A stretch of DNA of 64,000 nt from Chrysaora quinquecirrha. Lineage: Eukaryota > Cnidaria > Scyphozoa > Semaeostomeae > Pelagiidae. The DNA lies in NCBI GenBank assembly GCA_014526335.1, contig JACTAT010000040.1:5615305-5679304 (forward strand), written 5' to 3'. This document shows, piece by piece, positions 34,480 to 47,719 of the stretch. A model generated the notes under the pieces. It made no database searches. It was given only the letters and a program-made list of their open reading frames with translations, and had not been told where the DNA came from. Within the stretch, counting starts at the first letter, position 1; the number at the start of each line of letters is the position of its first letter. The position numbers and the translations under genes are program-made.

Positions 34480-35172
34480 AAAACCGACAGAAGCTGCTGG
34501 ATATTGCAAAAGGACGGAAATTACGTTGAAGAGGGACAATTACAGACATCTGGACAAAGAACTGACTTGGCTGAGATAACCAATCAAATTCTCAACGGTA
34601 AAGAAGAAGAGAAGCTCGTTAATGAACACGAAGGCTATGTTCAATACAGAAATCACTGTCGCCAAGCAGCAAATGCAATAAAAGAAGAAAGAACAAAGAA
34701 AAGATTAAAGGCCGAACTGGAAAATGCTGAATTACGCCCTTGGCAGAGATGGATGAATAGAGCAGTGGATCAAGAGCCCCATAAACGCCGCGTATACTGG
34801 ATTTGGGATACCACTGGCAACAAGGGCAAATCTTGGCTTGCAACATACTGGGCAATCATGAAGGAGGCCTTCGTCACTACAAATGGCAAAAGTAACGACA
34901 TCAAATATGGCTACCAGGGCCAGCCAATAGTAGTGTTCGATTTCAGCCGCTCTCAAGAGGAACAAGTCAACTATAATATCATAGAAGAACTAAAAAACGG
35001 TAGATTCTTCAACAGTAAATATGAAAGTTCAATGCGTATTTATAACATTCCTCATGTAATTTGTTTTGCTAATTTCGCACCAGATGAGACCAAATTGTCA
35101 CGTGACCGCTGGTGTATTAAAGATTTAGACAATGATGTATTCAGGGCATTTATTAACAAAAGATATGCATAA
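34480..35172 (+). pseudogene. rep: CRESS Rep fragment, copy 6 (intact helicase and C-terminus)
   Basis: The open frame that covers it (34387-35172, 261 codons) begins in antisense Rep DNA and then reads the sense gene through Walker A, VVFDFSR, NIPHVICFANFAPDETKL and the final stop without the A-run frameshift of the other copies. It is thus the only copy with a continuous SF3 helicase-to-C-terminus frame. It lacks the endonuclease domain. Confidence 0.75.
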
Positions 35173-35224
35173 AACAACAACCACTCTCTTCCTATGTAAC
35201 CTCTGCATGAAAACGAGATTTGTA

Positions 35225-35815
35225 CCGAGGTTGTACCGAGGTCTCAGCAGTTTCAGTTCGGCCTTTAATCTTTTCTTTGTTCTTTCTTCTTTATTGCATT
35301 TGCTGTTTGTCGACAGTGATTTCTGTATAGAACATAGCCTTCGTGTTCATTAACGAGCTTCTCTTCTTCTTTACCGTTGAGAATTTGATTGGTTATCTCA
35401 GCCAAGTCAGTTCTTTGTCCAGATGTCTGTAATTGTCCCTCTTCAACGTAATTTCCGTCCTTTTGCAATATCCAGCAGCTTCTGTCGGTTTTCCTCTCCT
35501 TTTCTCCAAATGGGCTCTGTTTAGGCCCAAGAGGTTTTGTACTTGATTCCCTCTTTTCTGGCTTTCATCTGCACAAAACCCTGTAGATGAGGAGTTCCAT
35601 TATCTCCTACTTCGCGTCCAATTACTATATAGTTGACCAGAGGCCTTGCACGTTGAATTATTGCCTCTAGTTGGCCAATTTGATTGGTTATCTCAGCCAA
35701 GTCAGTTCTTTGTCCAGATGTCTGTAATTGTCCCTCTTCAACGTAATTTCCGTCCTTTTGCAATATCCAGCAGCTTCTGTCGGTTTTCCTCTCCTTTTCT
35801 CCAAATGGGCTCTGT
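35225..35815 (-). pseudogene. rep: Inverted CRESS Rep fragment 2
   Basis: Near-identical repeat of inverted fragment 1 with the same internal rejoining and the same palindromic junction to the next plus copy. Together with copy 7 it is part of a 1341-bp tandem duplication. Confidence 0.7.
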
Positions 35816-35819
35816 CCAG

Positions 35820-36163
35820 GAAAACCGACAGAAGCTGCTGGATATTGCAAAAGGACGGAAATTACGTTGAAGAGGGACAATTACAGACATCTGGACAAAG
35901 AACTGACTTGGCTGAGATAACCAATCAAATTCTCAACGGTAAAGAAGAAGAGAAGCTCGTTAATGAACACGAAGGCTATGTTCAATACAGAAATCACTGT
36001 CGCCAAGCAGCAAATGCAATAAAAGAAGAAAGAACAAAGAAAAGATTAAAGGCCGAACTGGAAAATGCTGATTTACGCCCTTGGCAGAGTTGGATGAATA
36101 GAGCAGTGGATCAAGAGCCCCATAAACACCGCGTATACTGGATTTGGGATACCACTGGCAACA

Positions 36164-36164
<1 letters not shown>
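35820..36164 (+). pseudogene. rep: CRESS Rep fragment, copy 7, cut at the P-loop by (TA)n
   Basis: Reads as copy 6 up to IWDTTGNK and is cut inside the Walker A loop by the right-hand (TA)n tract. It carries its own changes (AELENADLRPWQSW; EPHKHR), so it is not a simple assembly duplicate of copy 6. Confidence 0.75.

Positions 36165-36242
<78 letters not shown>
36165..36242. repeat. (TA)n microsatellite, right border of Rep array
   Basis: About 39 TA dinucleotides directly joined to the interrupted Rep gene. With the left tract it brackets the array. Confidence 0.95.
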
Positions 36243-36247
<5 letters not shown>

Positions 36248-36689
36248 CTTTATATATACTATCTTAGCAACAGGAGACTACAACTACAACTCTGTATATG
36301 CTAATACAAGAACAATAAACAAGAAATGCAGAATAAGTGTCTAGCAAAGTTATAATTCTATCAACACTCACTTCACAGTGAGAGCTGCAAAAACACATCT
36401 GGCCTCTGTGAACACAAGCGTATACTGAACCAAGAGCACAAGAAAAACGTCTTACCTCCACGACTTCAAAACTAAACTTAACGAAAATGTGACGGTTCTC
36501 CTTTTATACCTTCGTAGCTTCCACCTTTAGTGTAACCCTTTAACAAATGTAAGAAGTCTAATCCATAATGCATAATTAGTTACTTTAAGAATTACTGTTG
36601 ACAGAAGAAATGAATGTTATAAAAGATGTATAAGAGAAGGTTAAATTCATACAACAGACATTTGTTGTCTTTTATGCATTATGCGTTCG
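36243..36689. other. No recognised gene
   Basis: Unique AT-rich sequence between the TA tract and the Lys-rich tail of the next ORF2 copy. Nothing recognised. Confidence 0.4.
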
Positions 36690-37620
36690 TTCTAGATTCA
36701 TGTGTCTATGTTGTCTTCTGCATTTGATTCCAGGCATTTCATGTTCTGTTTTTTTTGATTTTCCTGACTTCTTTTCTTCTGCGAATGTTCCCTTTTCTTG
36801 CTGTTTGGATGTAGCTGAACGTTTTCTTTTGCATTCTCTTCTTTCTTCTTTGCTTTTTCCTCGTCATCTGATGATGTCGACTTTTTATTTTAGTGGTTTT
36901 ATGTTTGTTGCTTTTTTTGTTTCTTCTTCCTCATTATCTTCACTGTCTGAAGAAAGGATTTTTCTTTTCTTTGAACCTTTTTGTTCTTTTCTTTTCTTCC
37001 TCATTGACTGAGTCTAACATCTTTAAGAGTCTTCCTGTGTCACTGTCATTATCATCTGATTCCATGTTGCGCTTTTTGTCACAAAGCGAAGAGGCAAGAG
37101 GTCTTTTAGATCTTTTGTTTTTTTTAAATTTGGGTCAGGCTGTGGCGCAAATGAAAAGCATATCGACTTGGCTTGTTGAACAATGAGTGGACAACAAGCA
37201 TATGTATCCCAATGGTATATAATGCTCCACCTACCTCAACAGCGTCATTTATTTTCTTAACCTCTGAAGAGGTTAAGTGTAGTATCTTCTTGACAAATTT
37301 CTTGGCATCACTTGTTTCAGCTGTTCCATTATAATCTCAATGGAACTTTTGTAAGATATCTACTATGGGCAACAATGATTCTTTCAAGTCTGCTATGTCA
37401 TTCTTCTTTATGAATGAATCGCGAGTGTCCAGCATGGTTATATTTTCGTCTAGTGTAGAATATAGTTCTGAGCATGCTGTTGCTGGCCTGCGAAGCCATT
37501 CACAACATTCAGGGCGGAGCCTTTTGAATATAGTGTCCTGGTCAACAGACTTCATTCTACCATATGGAGTGAGGTAATTTTTCGGGAAATGGGCGAAGTA
37601 GCTGACCCCTTTGTAACAGA
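36690..37620 (-). pseudogene. Helitron-like accessory ORF2, second subfamily
   Basis: The N-terminal part (37337-37620) has KGVSYFAHFPKNYLTPYGRM, matching GGVSFFSHFPKTF and GGVSFFSPFPKNF of the other two copies, followed by acidic/helical sequence. After a stop near 37334, frames to about 37180 contain AKKFVKKIL, and the rest (36690-37090) is a very Lys/Ser/Glu-rich tail with SKKRKILSSDSEDNEEEE, equivalent to the basic tail at 25.2 kb. It lies just downstream (in transcription sense) of the tandem Rep-exon array of the same subfamily. The helicase expected between them is absent. Confidence 0.55.
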
Positions 37621-37819
37621 AAACACAGGTATCTCTTTTTCTTCTACGGATTGTTGTAATGAAAACGCAATGTGTCTTGAAAATTGTCCCAAATTGGGTA
37701 ATTATATACAACATATAGTGTGTATCATACAAAGAAGATAAACATGAAATATAAGAATGATAAATCTAGCAAATAATAAAGCATATATAGACATATAATA
37801 ATGAAAAGAAGATTAGAAA

Positions 37820-39045
37820 CTATACCTGTATTATACCAGCACTTTCAAGTGTATAGAACAGTGAGATGAGTAAGTGGATCTGTACTGTGCCCCTTTTTTG
37901 AAATTCGAAACGGTAGAAATAAGTTTTCACGTTATTCTTCTTGCGAATATGATTATAACTAAATATATGACAAGTCAAGTTAGTGCTGTTACTCCGACAT
38001 AAATAGCCTCGTACAAATTGTTCCAGAATAAGAACAAAGTGCATGGTTTCAAAGAAGGGCGCTCTGGTTGGGCCATATCCAGTGTTGTGGGCAAAATATT
38101 TAAGCCACATAGGGAATGGAAATGACCATTCCGATGGACTAATTGTTATGAATAGGAAGGAGGCCAAAATTGTCTAACTGCATCTACAAGATACCGGTGT
38201 TGCCAGTCCTAGTAGCCGGTGGAGAAAGGTTTGTCTTGTAAAGAGTAAAAGGCTGTTGCCGAGTCAGTTAATGTGCTGTTCATCCGTGCAGAATTGATGG
38301 CACCAGTAATGGTTTTGTAAAGCCATCTGTCGAGAACAAAAAGTAGAAGGTCAAATTTCATGCCATATTCAGCAATGGAAGAGAAGCACTTAGTGATGAA
38401 AGAGATTTTGAACTTCTCCTGTCAGCTGTACCTTCGACAACTCATTCACACCAACCCTTATATGGATAGAGATTAGACAACAGGGCAAATTTAATACCCT
38501 CCCATTTTAAGACTTAGAAAACGTTTGGTTCTTCTTTACGACTGACAAGATCATTACGGATATCATGGAAAAATTTATACGCGGACAAATTACTGTGCAT
38601 CAGGTATTGAAATGCATTTTCACAGATAAGGCGATCAGCAAGGTCTGGTAGAGACATAATTTTCTGGGAACTGTTATCTTGAAACATGTAAGTTTCAAGA
38701 GGGCTGTCTTTTACAATATCCATACTTTAAACGCTGATACTTTCCAGTATCCACATCAAAAGGTCTCAGTGCTTGGACATGTAAATATTTTAAAATCTGT
38801 AGCTCTGCAGGAATGTTTTCCATATACGGAACAATTTAATTGCTCTCTTTGCACTGGCAAATGGCTTTACATTCGCATTTCTTATTCAATTTGAAACCTG
38901 GCATGAGATAGTCAAACAGCAAGGAGCTGCAATGAGGGAAATAGCTCCATGACACACTTTTCACCCACAGCCCTAAAGAATAAACAGTTCTTTCTGTTGC
39001 AAGGTTTGCAACAGAATTTGGAAACTGGGCTGTTATGGTATTCAT
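37820..39045 (-). pseudogene. Rep-exon unit 1, Helitron-like
   Basis: Open pieces: 38836-39045 (LWVKSVSWSYFPHCSSLLFDY and CECKAICQC), 38514-38723 (SPLETYMFQDNSSQKIMSL, YKFFHDIRNDL) and 37820-38167 (FITISPSEWSF, ILEQFVRGYLC, YRFEFQKRGT). This unit reads through the site that is a TGA in others (after GSNSTN), but the first His of the HUH pair is Gln (VQIHLL). It would not be an active nuclease as it stands. Confidence 0.65.
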
Positions 39046-39819
39046 GGATCTTTCAAATTCATCCTCCTTTTCCGCAGCAATTGCAGGTGATTAAGCTTTC
39101 TTTCAGCCAAATTTTGCCTGTGTCAAGCATGAAGCATAGCCTTTTCTTCCAGTATGTTTTTGCAATATCTAAATTTCATGCAAGTGGCTTTTTGATTTGA
39201 ATACGTCGTGGTAATTATGAAGTTATACAACAAAATTTATTGACAAATACCTTGAATGAAGAATTCAAGTGTAACAAGGCGAATGAACCAATGGGTTGAG
39301 AACAAAACTAAAAAAATAAATGGAGTGATATAATGTTTACAAATTTGAGACATCAAAAACAAAAGATGGCAAGTGTGAACAATAATATTGATGTACGTAC
39401 AAAGCTGGACTGGTATATTTAGTTTCAGTAGGACAATTTCCTGTGACAGTCTGAGATACATTGTGAATGCAGGAGAGGTATGGGCTTCTCTGCCTAACAG
39501 CGAACTATAATGATAAAGCAATATAATTATATTACTGATATATACAGAAATTCAATGGAAAATAAACTAGGAAATGAATAGTATGTAAAAGAAAACATAG
39601 GTAACTCTTTTTCTTCTAAGGATTGTTGTAATGAAAACGCAATGTGTCTTGAAAATTGTCCAAAATTGGGTAATTATATACAACATATAGTGTGTATCAT
39701 ACAAAGAAGATAAACATGAAATATAAGAATGATAAATCTAGCAAATAATAAAGCATATATAGACTTATAATAATGAAAAGAAGATTAGAAACTATACCTG
39801 TATTATACCAGCACTTTCA

Positions 39820-41100
39820 AGTGTATAGCACAGAGAGATGAGTAAGTGGATGTGTACTGTGCCCTTTTTGAAATTCGAAACGGTAGAAATAAGTTTTCAC
39901 ATTATTCTTGTTGCGAATATGATTATAACTAAATATATGACTAGTTCAGTTAGTGCTGTTACTCCCACATAAATAACCTTGTAAAAATTGTTCCAGAATG
40001 TGAACGAAGTGCATGGTTACAAAGAAGGGCGCTCTGGTTGGGCCATATCCAGTGTTGTGGGCAAAATATTCAAGCCACATAGGCAATGGAAATGACCATT
40101 CCGATGGACTAATTGTTATGAATAGGGAGGAAGCCAAAATTGTCTAACTGCATATACAAGATACTGGTGTTGCCAGTCCTAGTAGCTGGTGGAGAAAGGT
40201 TTGTTTTGTAAAGAGGAAAAGGCTGTTGCCGAGTCAGTTAATGTGCTGTTCATCCGTGCAGAATTGATGGCACCAGTAATGGTTTTGTAAAGCCATCTGT
40301 CGAAAACAAAAGTAGAAAGTCAAATTTCATGCCATATTCAGCAATGGAAGAGAAGCACTTAGTGATGAAAGAGATTTTGAACTTCTCCTGTCAGCTGTAC
40401 CTTCGACAACTGATTCACACCAACCCTTATATGGATAGAGATTAGACAACAGGGCAAATTTAATACCCTCCCATTTTAAGACTTAAAAACGTTTGGTTCT
40501 TCTTTACGACTGACAAGATTATTACGGATATCATGGAAAAATTTATACGCGGAAAAATTACTGCATCAGGTATTGAAATGCATTTTCACAGATAAGGCGA
40601 TCAGCAAGGTCTGGTAGAGACATAATTTTCTGGGGAACTGTTATCTTGAAACATGTAAGATTCAAGAGGACTGTCTTTTACGATATCCATACTTTAAACG
40701 CTGATACTTTCCAGTTTCCACATCAAAAGGTCTCAGTGCTTGGACATGTAAAGATTTTAAAATCTGTAGCTCTGCAGGAATGTTTTCTATATACGGAACA
40801 ATTTAATTGCTCTCTTTGCACTGGCAAATGGCTTTACATTCGCATTTCTTATTCAATTTGAAACCTGGCATGAGATAGTCAAACAGCAAGGAGCTGCAAT
40901 GAAGGCAATAGCTCCATGACAGACTTTTCACCCACAGCCCTAAAGAATGAATAGTTCTTTCTGTTGCAACATTTGCAACAGAATTTGGAAACTGGGCTGT
41001 TATGGTATTAATGGATCTTTCAAATTCATCCTCCTTTTCCGCAGCAATTGCAGGTGATTAAGCTTTCCTTCAGCCAAATTTTGCCTGTGTCAAGCATGAA
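39820..41100 (-). pseudogene. Rep-exon unit 2, Helitron-like
   Basis: Same layout as unit 1. The frame 39946-40137 holds the FITISPSEWSF motif and stops after GSNSTN. The HUH segment at about 39860 is out of frame because the A/G run is two bases shorter. Confidence 0.6.
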
Positions 41101-41779
41101 GCATACCCTTTTCTTCCAATATGTTTTGCAATATCTAAATTTCATGCAAGTGGCTTTTTGATTTGAATACGTCGTGGTAATTATGAAGTTATACAACAAA
41201 ATTTATTGACAAATACCTTGAATGAAGAATTCAAGTGTAACAAGGCGAATGAACCAATGGGTTGAGAACAAAACTAAAAAAATAAATGGAGTGATATAAT
41301 GTTTACAAATTTGAGACATCAAAACAAAATATGTCAAGTGTGAACAATAATATTGATGTAGGTACAAAGCTGGACTGGTATATTTAGTTTCAGTAGGACA
41401 ATTTCCTGTGACAGTCTGAGATACATTGTGAATGCAGGAGAGGTATGGGCTTCTCTGCCTAACAGGGAACTACAATGATAAAGCAATATAAAAATATTAC
41501 TGATATATACAGAAATTCAATGGAAAATAAATTAGGAAATGAATAGTATGTAACAGAAAACACAGGTATCTCTTTTTGTTCTACGGATTGTTGTAATGAA
41601 AACGCAATGTGTCTTGAAAATTGTCCCAAATTGGGTAATTATATACAACATATAGTGTGTATCATACAAAGAAGATAAACATGAAATATAAGAATGATAA
41701 ATCTAGCAAATAATAAAGCATATATAGACTTATAATAATGAAAAGAAGATTAGAAACTATACCTGTATTATACCAGCAC

Positions 41780-42990
41780 TTTCAAGTGTATAGCACAGAG
41801 AGATGAGTAAGTGGATGTGTACTGTGCCCCTTTTTTGAAATTCCAAACGGTAGAAATGAGTTTTCACATTATTCTTGTTGCGAATATGATTATAACTAAA
41901 TATATGACAAGTCCAGTTAGTGCTGTTACTCCCACATCAATAACCTCGTACAAATTGTTCCAGAATGTGAACGAAGTGCATGGTTTCAAAGAAGGGCGCT
42001 CTGGTTGGGCCATATCCAGTGTTGTGGGCAAAATATTCAAGCCACATAGGCAATGGAAATGACCATTCTGATGGACTAATTGTTATGAATAGGAGGAAGC
42101 CAAAATTGTCTAACTGCATATACAAGATACTGGTGTTGCCAGTCCTAGTAGCTGGTGGAGAAAGGTTTGTTTTGTAAAGAGGAAAAGGCTGTTGCCGAGT
42201 CAGTTAATGTGCTGTTCATCCGTGCAGAATTGATGGCACCAGTAATGGTTTTGTAAAGCCATCTGTCGAAAACAAAAAGTAGAAGGTCAAATTTCATGCC
42301 ATATTCAGCAATGGAAGAGAAGCACTTAGTGATGAAAGAGATTTTGAACTTTTCCTGTCAGCTGTACCTTCGACAACTGATTCACACCAACCCTTATATG
42401 GATAGAGATTAGACAACAGGGCAAATTTAATACCCTCCCATTTTAAGACTTAAAAACGTTTGGTTCTTCTTTACGACTGATAAGATCATTACGGATGTCA
42501 TGGAAAAATTTATACGCGGACAAATTACTGCGCATCAGGTATTGAAATGCATTTTCACAGATAAGGCGATCAGCAAGGTCTTGTAGAGACATAATTTTCT
42601 GGGAACTGTTATCTTGAAACATGTAAGTTTCAAGAGGGCTGTCTTTTATGATATCCATACTTTAAACGCTGATACTTTCCAGTATCCACATCAAAAGGTC
42701 TCAGTGCTTGGACATGTAAAGATTTTAAAATCTGTAGCTCTGCAGGAATGTTTTCTATATACGGAACAATTTAATTGCTCTCTTTGCACTGGCAAATGGC
42801 TTTACATTCGCATTTCTTATTCAATTTGAAACCTGGCATGAGATAGTCAAACAGCAAGGAGCTGCAATAAGGGCAATAGCTCCATGACAGACTTTTCACC
42901 CACAGCCCTAACGAATGAATAGTTCTTTCTGTTGCAACAGAATTTGGAAACTGGGCTGTTATGGTATTCATGCATCTTTCAAATTCATCC
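41780..42990 (-). pseudogene. Rep-exon unit 3, Helitron-like
   Basis: Frames 42771-42971, 42443-42658 and 41937-42125 correspond to the N-terminal, middle and Rep motif I parts. Near 41830 the HUH segment is complete (GTVHIHLL). Frame changes still separate the parts. Confidence 0.6.
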
Positions 42991-43749
42991 TCCTTTTCCG
43001 CAGCAATTGCAGGTGATTAAGCTTTCTTTCAGCCAAATTTTTGCCTGTGTCAAGCATGAAGCATAGCCTTTTCTTCCAGTATGTTTTTGCAATATCTAAA
43101 TTTCATGCAAGTGGCTTTTTGATTTGAATACGTCGTGGTAATTATGAAGTTATACAACAAAATTTATTGACAAATACCTTGAATGAAGAATTCAAGTGTA
43201 ACAAGGCGAATGAACCAATGGGTTGAGAACGAAACTAAAAAAGTATAAATTGAGTGATATAATGTTTACAAATTTGATACATCAACAACAAAAGATGGCA
43301 AGTGTGAACAATAATATTGATGTACGTACAAAGCTGGACTGGTATATTTAGTTTCTGTAGGACAATTACCTGTGACAGTCTGAGATACATTGTGAATGCA
43401 GGAGAGGTATGGGCTTCTCTGCCTAACAGCGAACTACAATGATAAAGCAATATAAAAATATTACTGATATATACAGAAATTCAATGGAAAATAAATTAGG
43501 AAATGAATAGTATGTAACAGAAAACACAGGTATCTCTTTTTGTTCTACGGATTGTTGTAATGAAAACGCAATGTGTCTTGAAAATTGTCCCCAATTGGGT
43601 AATTATATACAACATATAGTGTGTATCATACAAAGAAGATAAACATGAAATATAAGAATGATAAATGTAGCAAATAATTAAGCATATATAGACTTATAAT
43701 AATGAAAAGAAGATTAGAAACTATACCTGTATTATACCAGCACTTTCAA

Positions 43750-44970
43750 GGGTATAGCACAGAGAGATGAGTAAGTGGATGTGTACTGTGCCCCTTTTTT
43801 GAAATTCGAAACGGTAGAAATAATTTTTCACATTATTCTTGTTGCGAATATGATTATAACTAAATATATGACTAGTTCAGTTAGTGCTGTTACTCCCACA
43901 TAAATAACCTTGTAAAAATTGTTCCAGAATGTGAACGAAGTGCATGGTTACAAAGAAGGGCGCTCTGGTTGGGCCATATCCAGTGTTGTGGGCAAAATAT
44001 TCAAGCCACATAGCCAATGGAAATGACCATTCCTGTGGACTAATTGTTATGAATAGGAGGAAGCCAAAATTGTCCAAATGCATCTACAAGATATTGATGT
44101 TGCCAGTCCCAGTAGCCGGTGAAGAAAGGTTTGTCTTGTAAAGAGTAAAAGGCTGTTGCCGAGTCAGTTAATGTGCTGTTCATCCGTACAGAATTGATGG
44201 CACTAGTAATGGTTTTGTAAAGCCATCTGTCGAAAACAAAAAGTAGAAGGTCTAATTTCATGCCATAGTCAGCAATGGAAGAGAAGCACTTAGTCACTTA
44301 GTGATGAAAGAGATTTTCAACTTCTCCTGTCAGCTGTACCTTCGACAACTGATTGACACCAACTCTTATATGGATAGAGATTAGACCACAGGGCACATTT
44401 AATAACCTCCCATTTTAAGACTTAGAAAACGTTTGGTTCTTCTTTACAACTGACAAGATCATTACGGATATCATGGAAAAATTTATACGCGGACAAATTA
44501 CTGCGCATCAGGTGTTGAAATACATTTTCACAGATAAGGCGATCAGCAGGGTCTAGTAGGGACTTAATTTTCTGGGAACTGTTATCTTGAAACATGTTAG
44601 TTTCAAGAGGGCTGTCTTTTATGATATCCATACTTTAAACGCTGATACTTTCCAGTATCCACATCAAAAGGTCTCAGTGCTTGGACATGTAAAGATTTTA
44701 AAATCTGTAGCTCTGCAGGAATGTTTTCTATATACGGAACAATTTAATTGCTCTCTTTGCACTGGCAAATGGCTTTACATTCGCATTTCTTATTCAATTT
44801 GAAACCTGGCATGAGATAGTCAAACACCAAGGAGCTGCAATGAGGGCAATAGCTCCATGACAGACTTTTCACCCACAGCCCTAACGAATGAATAGTTCTT
44901 TCTGTTGCAACAGAATTTGGAAACTGGGCTGTTATGGTATTCATGCATCTTTCAAATTCATCCTCCTTTT
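43750..44970 (-). pseudogene. Rep-exon unit 4, Helitron-like
   Basis: Frames 44744-44944, 44422-44631, 44040-44297 (FDRWLYKTITSAINS, WQHQYLVDAFGQF) and 43877-44083 (FITISPQEWSF). HUH is complete (GTVHIHLL near 43790) but lies after the TGA that follows GSNSTN. Confidence 0.6.
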
Positions 44971-45729
44971 CCGCAGCAATTGCAGGTGATTAAGCTTTCT
45001 TTCTGCCAAATTTTTGCCTGTGTCAAGCATGAAGCATAGCCTTTTCTTCCAGTATGTTTTTGCAATATCTAAATTTCATGCAAGTGGCTTTTTGATTTGA
45101 ATACGTCGTGGTAATTATGAAGTTATACAACAAAATTTATTGACAAATACCTTGAATGAAGAATTCAAGTGTAACAAGGCGAATGAACCAATGGGTTGAG
45201 AACGAAACTAAAAAAGTATAAATTGAGTGATATAATGTTTACAAATTTGATACATCAACAACAAAAGATGGCAAGTGTGAACAATAATATTGATGTACGT
45301 ACAAAGCTGGACTGGTATATTTAGTTTCTGTAGGACAATTACCTGTGACAGTCTGAGATACATTGTGAATGCAGGAGAGGTATGGGCTTCTCTGCCTAAC
45401 AGCGAACTACAATGATAAAGCAATATAAAAATATTACTGATATATACAGAAATTCAATGGAAAATAAATTAGGAAATGAATAGTATGTAACAGAAAACAC
45501 AGGTATCTCTTTTTGTTCTACGGATTGTTGTAATGAAAACGCAATGTGTCTTGAAAATTGTCCCAAATTGTGTAATTATATACAACATATAGTGTGTATC
45601 ATACAAAGAAGATAAACATGAAATATAAGAATGATAAATCTAGCAAATAATTAAGCATATATAGACTTATAATAATGAAAAGAAGATTAGAAACTATACC
45701 TGTATTATACCAGCACTTTCAAGTGTATA

Positions 45730-47051
45730 GCACAGAGAGATGAGTAAGTGGATGTGTACTGTGCCTTTTTGAAATTCGAAACGGTAGAAATAAGTTTTCA
45801 CATTATTCTTGTTGCGAATATGATTATAACTAAATATATGACTAGTTCAGTTAGTGCTGTTACTCCCACATAAATAACCTTGTAAAAATTGTTCCAGAAT
45901 GTGAGCGAAGTGCATGGTTACAAAGAAGGGCGCTCTGGTTGGGCCATATCCAGTGTTGTGGGCAAAATATTCAAGCCACATAGCCAATGGAAATGACCAT
46001 TCCTGTGGACTAATTGTTATGAATAGGGAGGGAAGCCAAAATTGTCCAAATGCATCTACAAGATATTGATGTTGCCAGTCCCAGTAGCCGGTGAAGAAAG
46101 GTTTGTCTTGTAAAGAGTAAAAGGCTGTTGCCGAGTCAGTTAATGTGCTGTTCATCCGTACAGAATTGATGGCACTAGTAATGGTTTTGTAAAGCCATCT
46201 GTCGAAAACAAAAAGTAGAAGGTCAAATTTCATGCCATAGTCAGCAATGGAAGAGAAGCACTTAGTCACTTAGTGATGAAAGAGATTTTTCAACTTCTCC
46301 TGTCAGCTGTACCTTCGACAACTGATTGACACCAACTCTTATATGGATAGAGATTAGACCACAGGGCACATTTAATAACCTCCCATTTTAAGACTTAGAA
46401 AACGTTTGGTTCTTCTTTACAACTGACAAGATCATTACGGATATCATGGAAAAATTTATACGCGGACAAATTACTGCGCATCAGGTGTTGAAATACATTT
46501 TCACAGATAAGGCGATCAGCAGGGTCTAGTAGGGACTTAATTTTCTGGGGAACTGTTATCTTGAAACATGTAACTTTCAAGAGGGCTGTCTTTTTACGAT
46601 ATCCATACGTTAATCGCTGATACTTTCCAGTATCCACATCAAAAGGTCTCAGTGCTTGGACATGTAAAGATTTTAAAGTCTGTAGCTCTGCAGGAATGTC
46701 TTCTATACGAGGAACAATTTAATTGCTCTCTTTGCACTGGCAAATGGCTTTACATTCGCACTTCTTATTCAATTTGAAACCTGGCATGAGATAGTCAAAC
46801 AGTGAGGAGCTGCAATCAGGGCCATAGCTCCATGACAGACTTTTCACCCACAGCCCTAAAGGATGAATAGTTCTTTCTATTGCAACTTTTGCAACAGAAT
46901 TAGGAAACTGGGCTGTTATGGTATTAATGGATCTTTCAAATTCATCCTCCTTTTTTCCGCAGCAATTGCAGGTGATTAAGCTTTCTTTCAGCCAAATTTT
47001 TGCCTGTGTCAAGCATGAAGCATAGCCTTTTCTTCCAGTATGTTTTTGCAA
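45730..47051 (-). pseudogene. Rep-exon unit 5, longest open Rep frame
   Basis: Contains a 140-codon frame (45847-46269) running from FDRWLYKTITSAINS through FITISPQEWSF to ILEQFLQGYLCGSN, and a 110-codon frame (46719-47051) for the Cys-rich N-terminus. The HUH segment is frame-broken by a shortened run near 45763. Confidence 0.65.
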
Positions 47052-47719
47052 TATCTAAATTTCATGCAAGTGGCTTTTTGATTTGAATACGTCGTGGTAA
47101 TTATGAAGTTATACAACAAAATTTATTGACAAATACCTTGAATGAAGAATTCAAGTGTAACAAGGCGAATGAACCAATGGGTTGAGAACGAAACTAAAAA
47201 AAGTATAAATTGAGTGATATAATGTTTACAAATTTGATACATCAACAACAAAAGATGGCAAGTGTGAACAATAATATTGATGTACGTACAAAGCTGGACT
47301 GGTATATTTAGTTTCTGTAGGACAATTACCTGTGACAGTCTGAGATACATTGTGAATGCAGGAGAGGTATGGGCTTCTCTGCCTAACAGCGAACTACAAT
47401 GATAAAGCAATATAAAAATATTACTGATATATACAGAAATTCAATGGAAAATAAATTAGGAAATGAATAGTATGTAACAGAAAACACAGGTATCTCCTTT
47501 TCTTCTACCGATTGTTGTAATGAAAATGCAATGTGTCTTGAAAATTGTCCCAAATTGGGTAATTATGTACAACATATAGTGTGTATCATACAAAGAAGAT
47601 AAACATGAAATATAAGAATGATAAATCCAGCAAATAATAAAGCATATATAGACATATAATAATGACAAGAAGATTAGAAACTATACCTGTATTATACCAG
47701 CACTTTCAAGTGTATAGCA

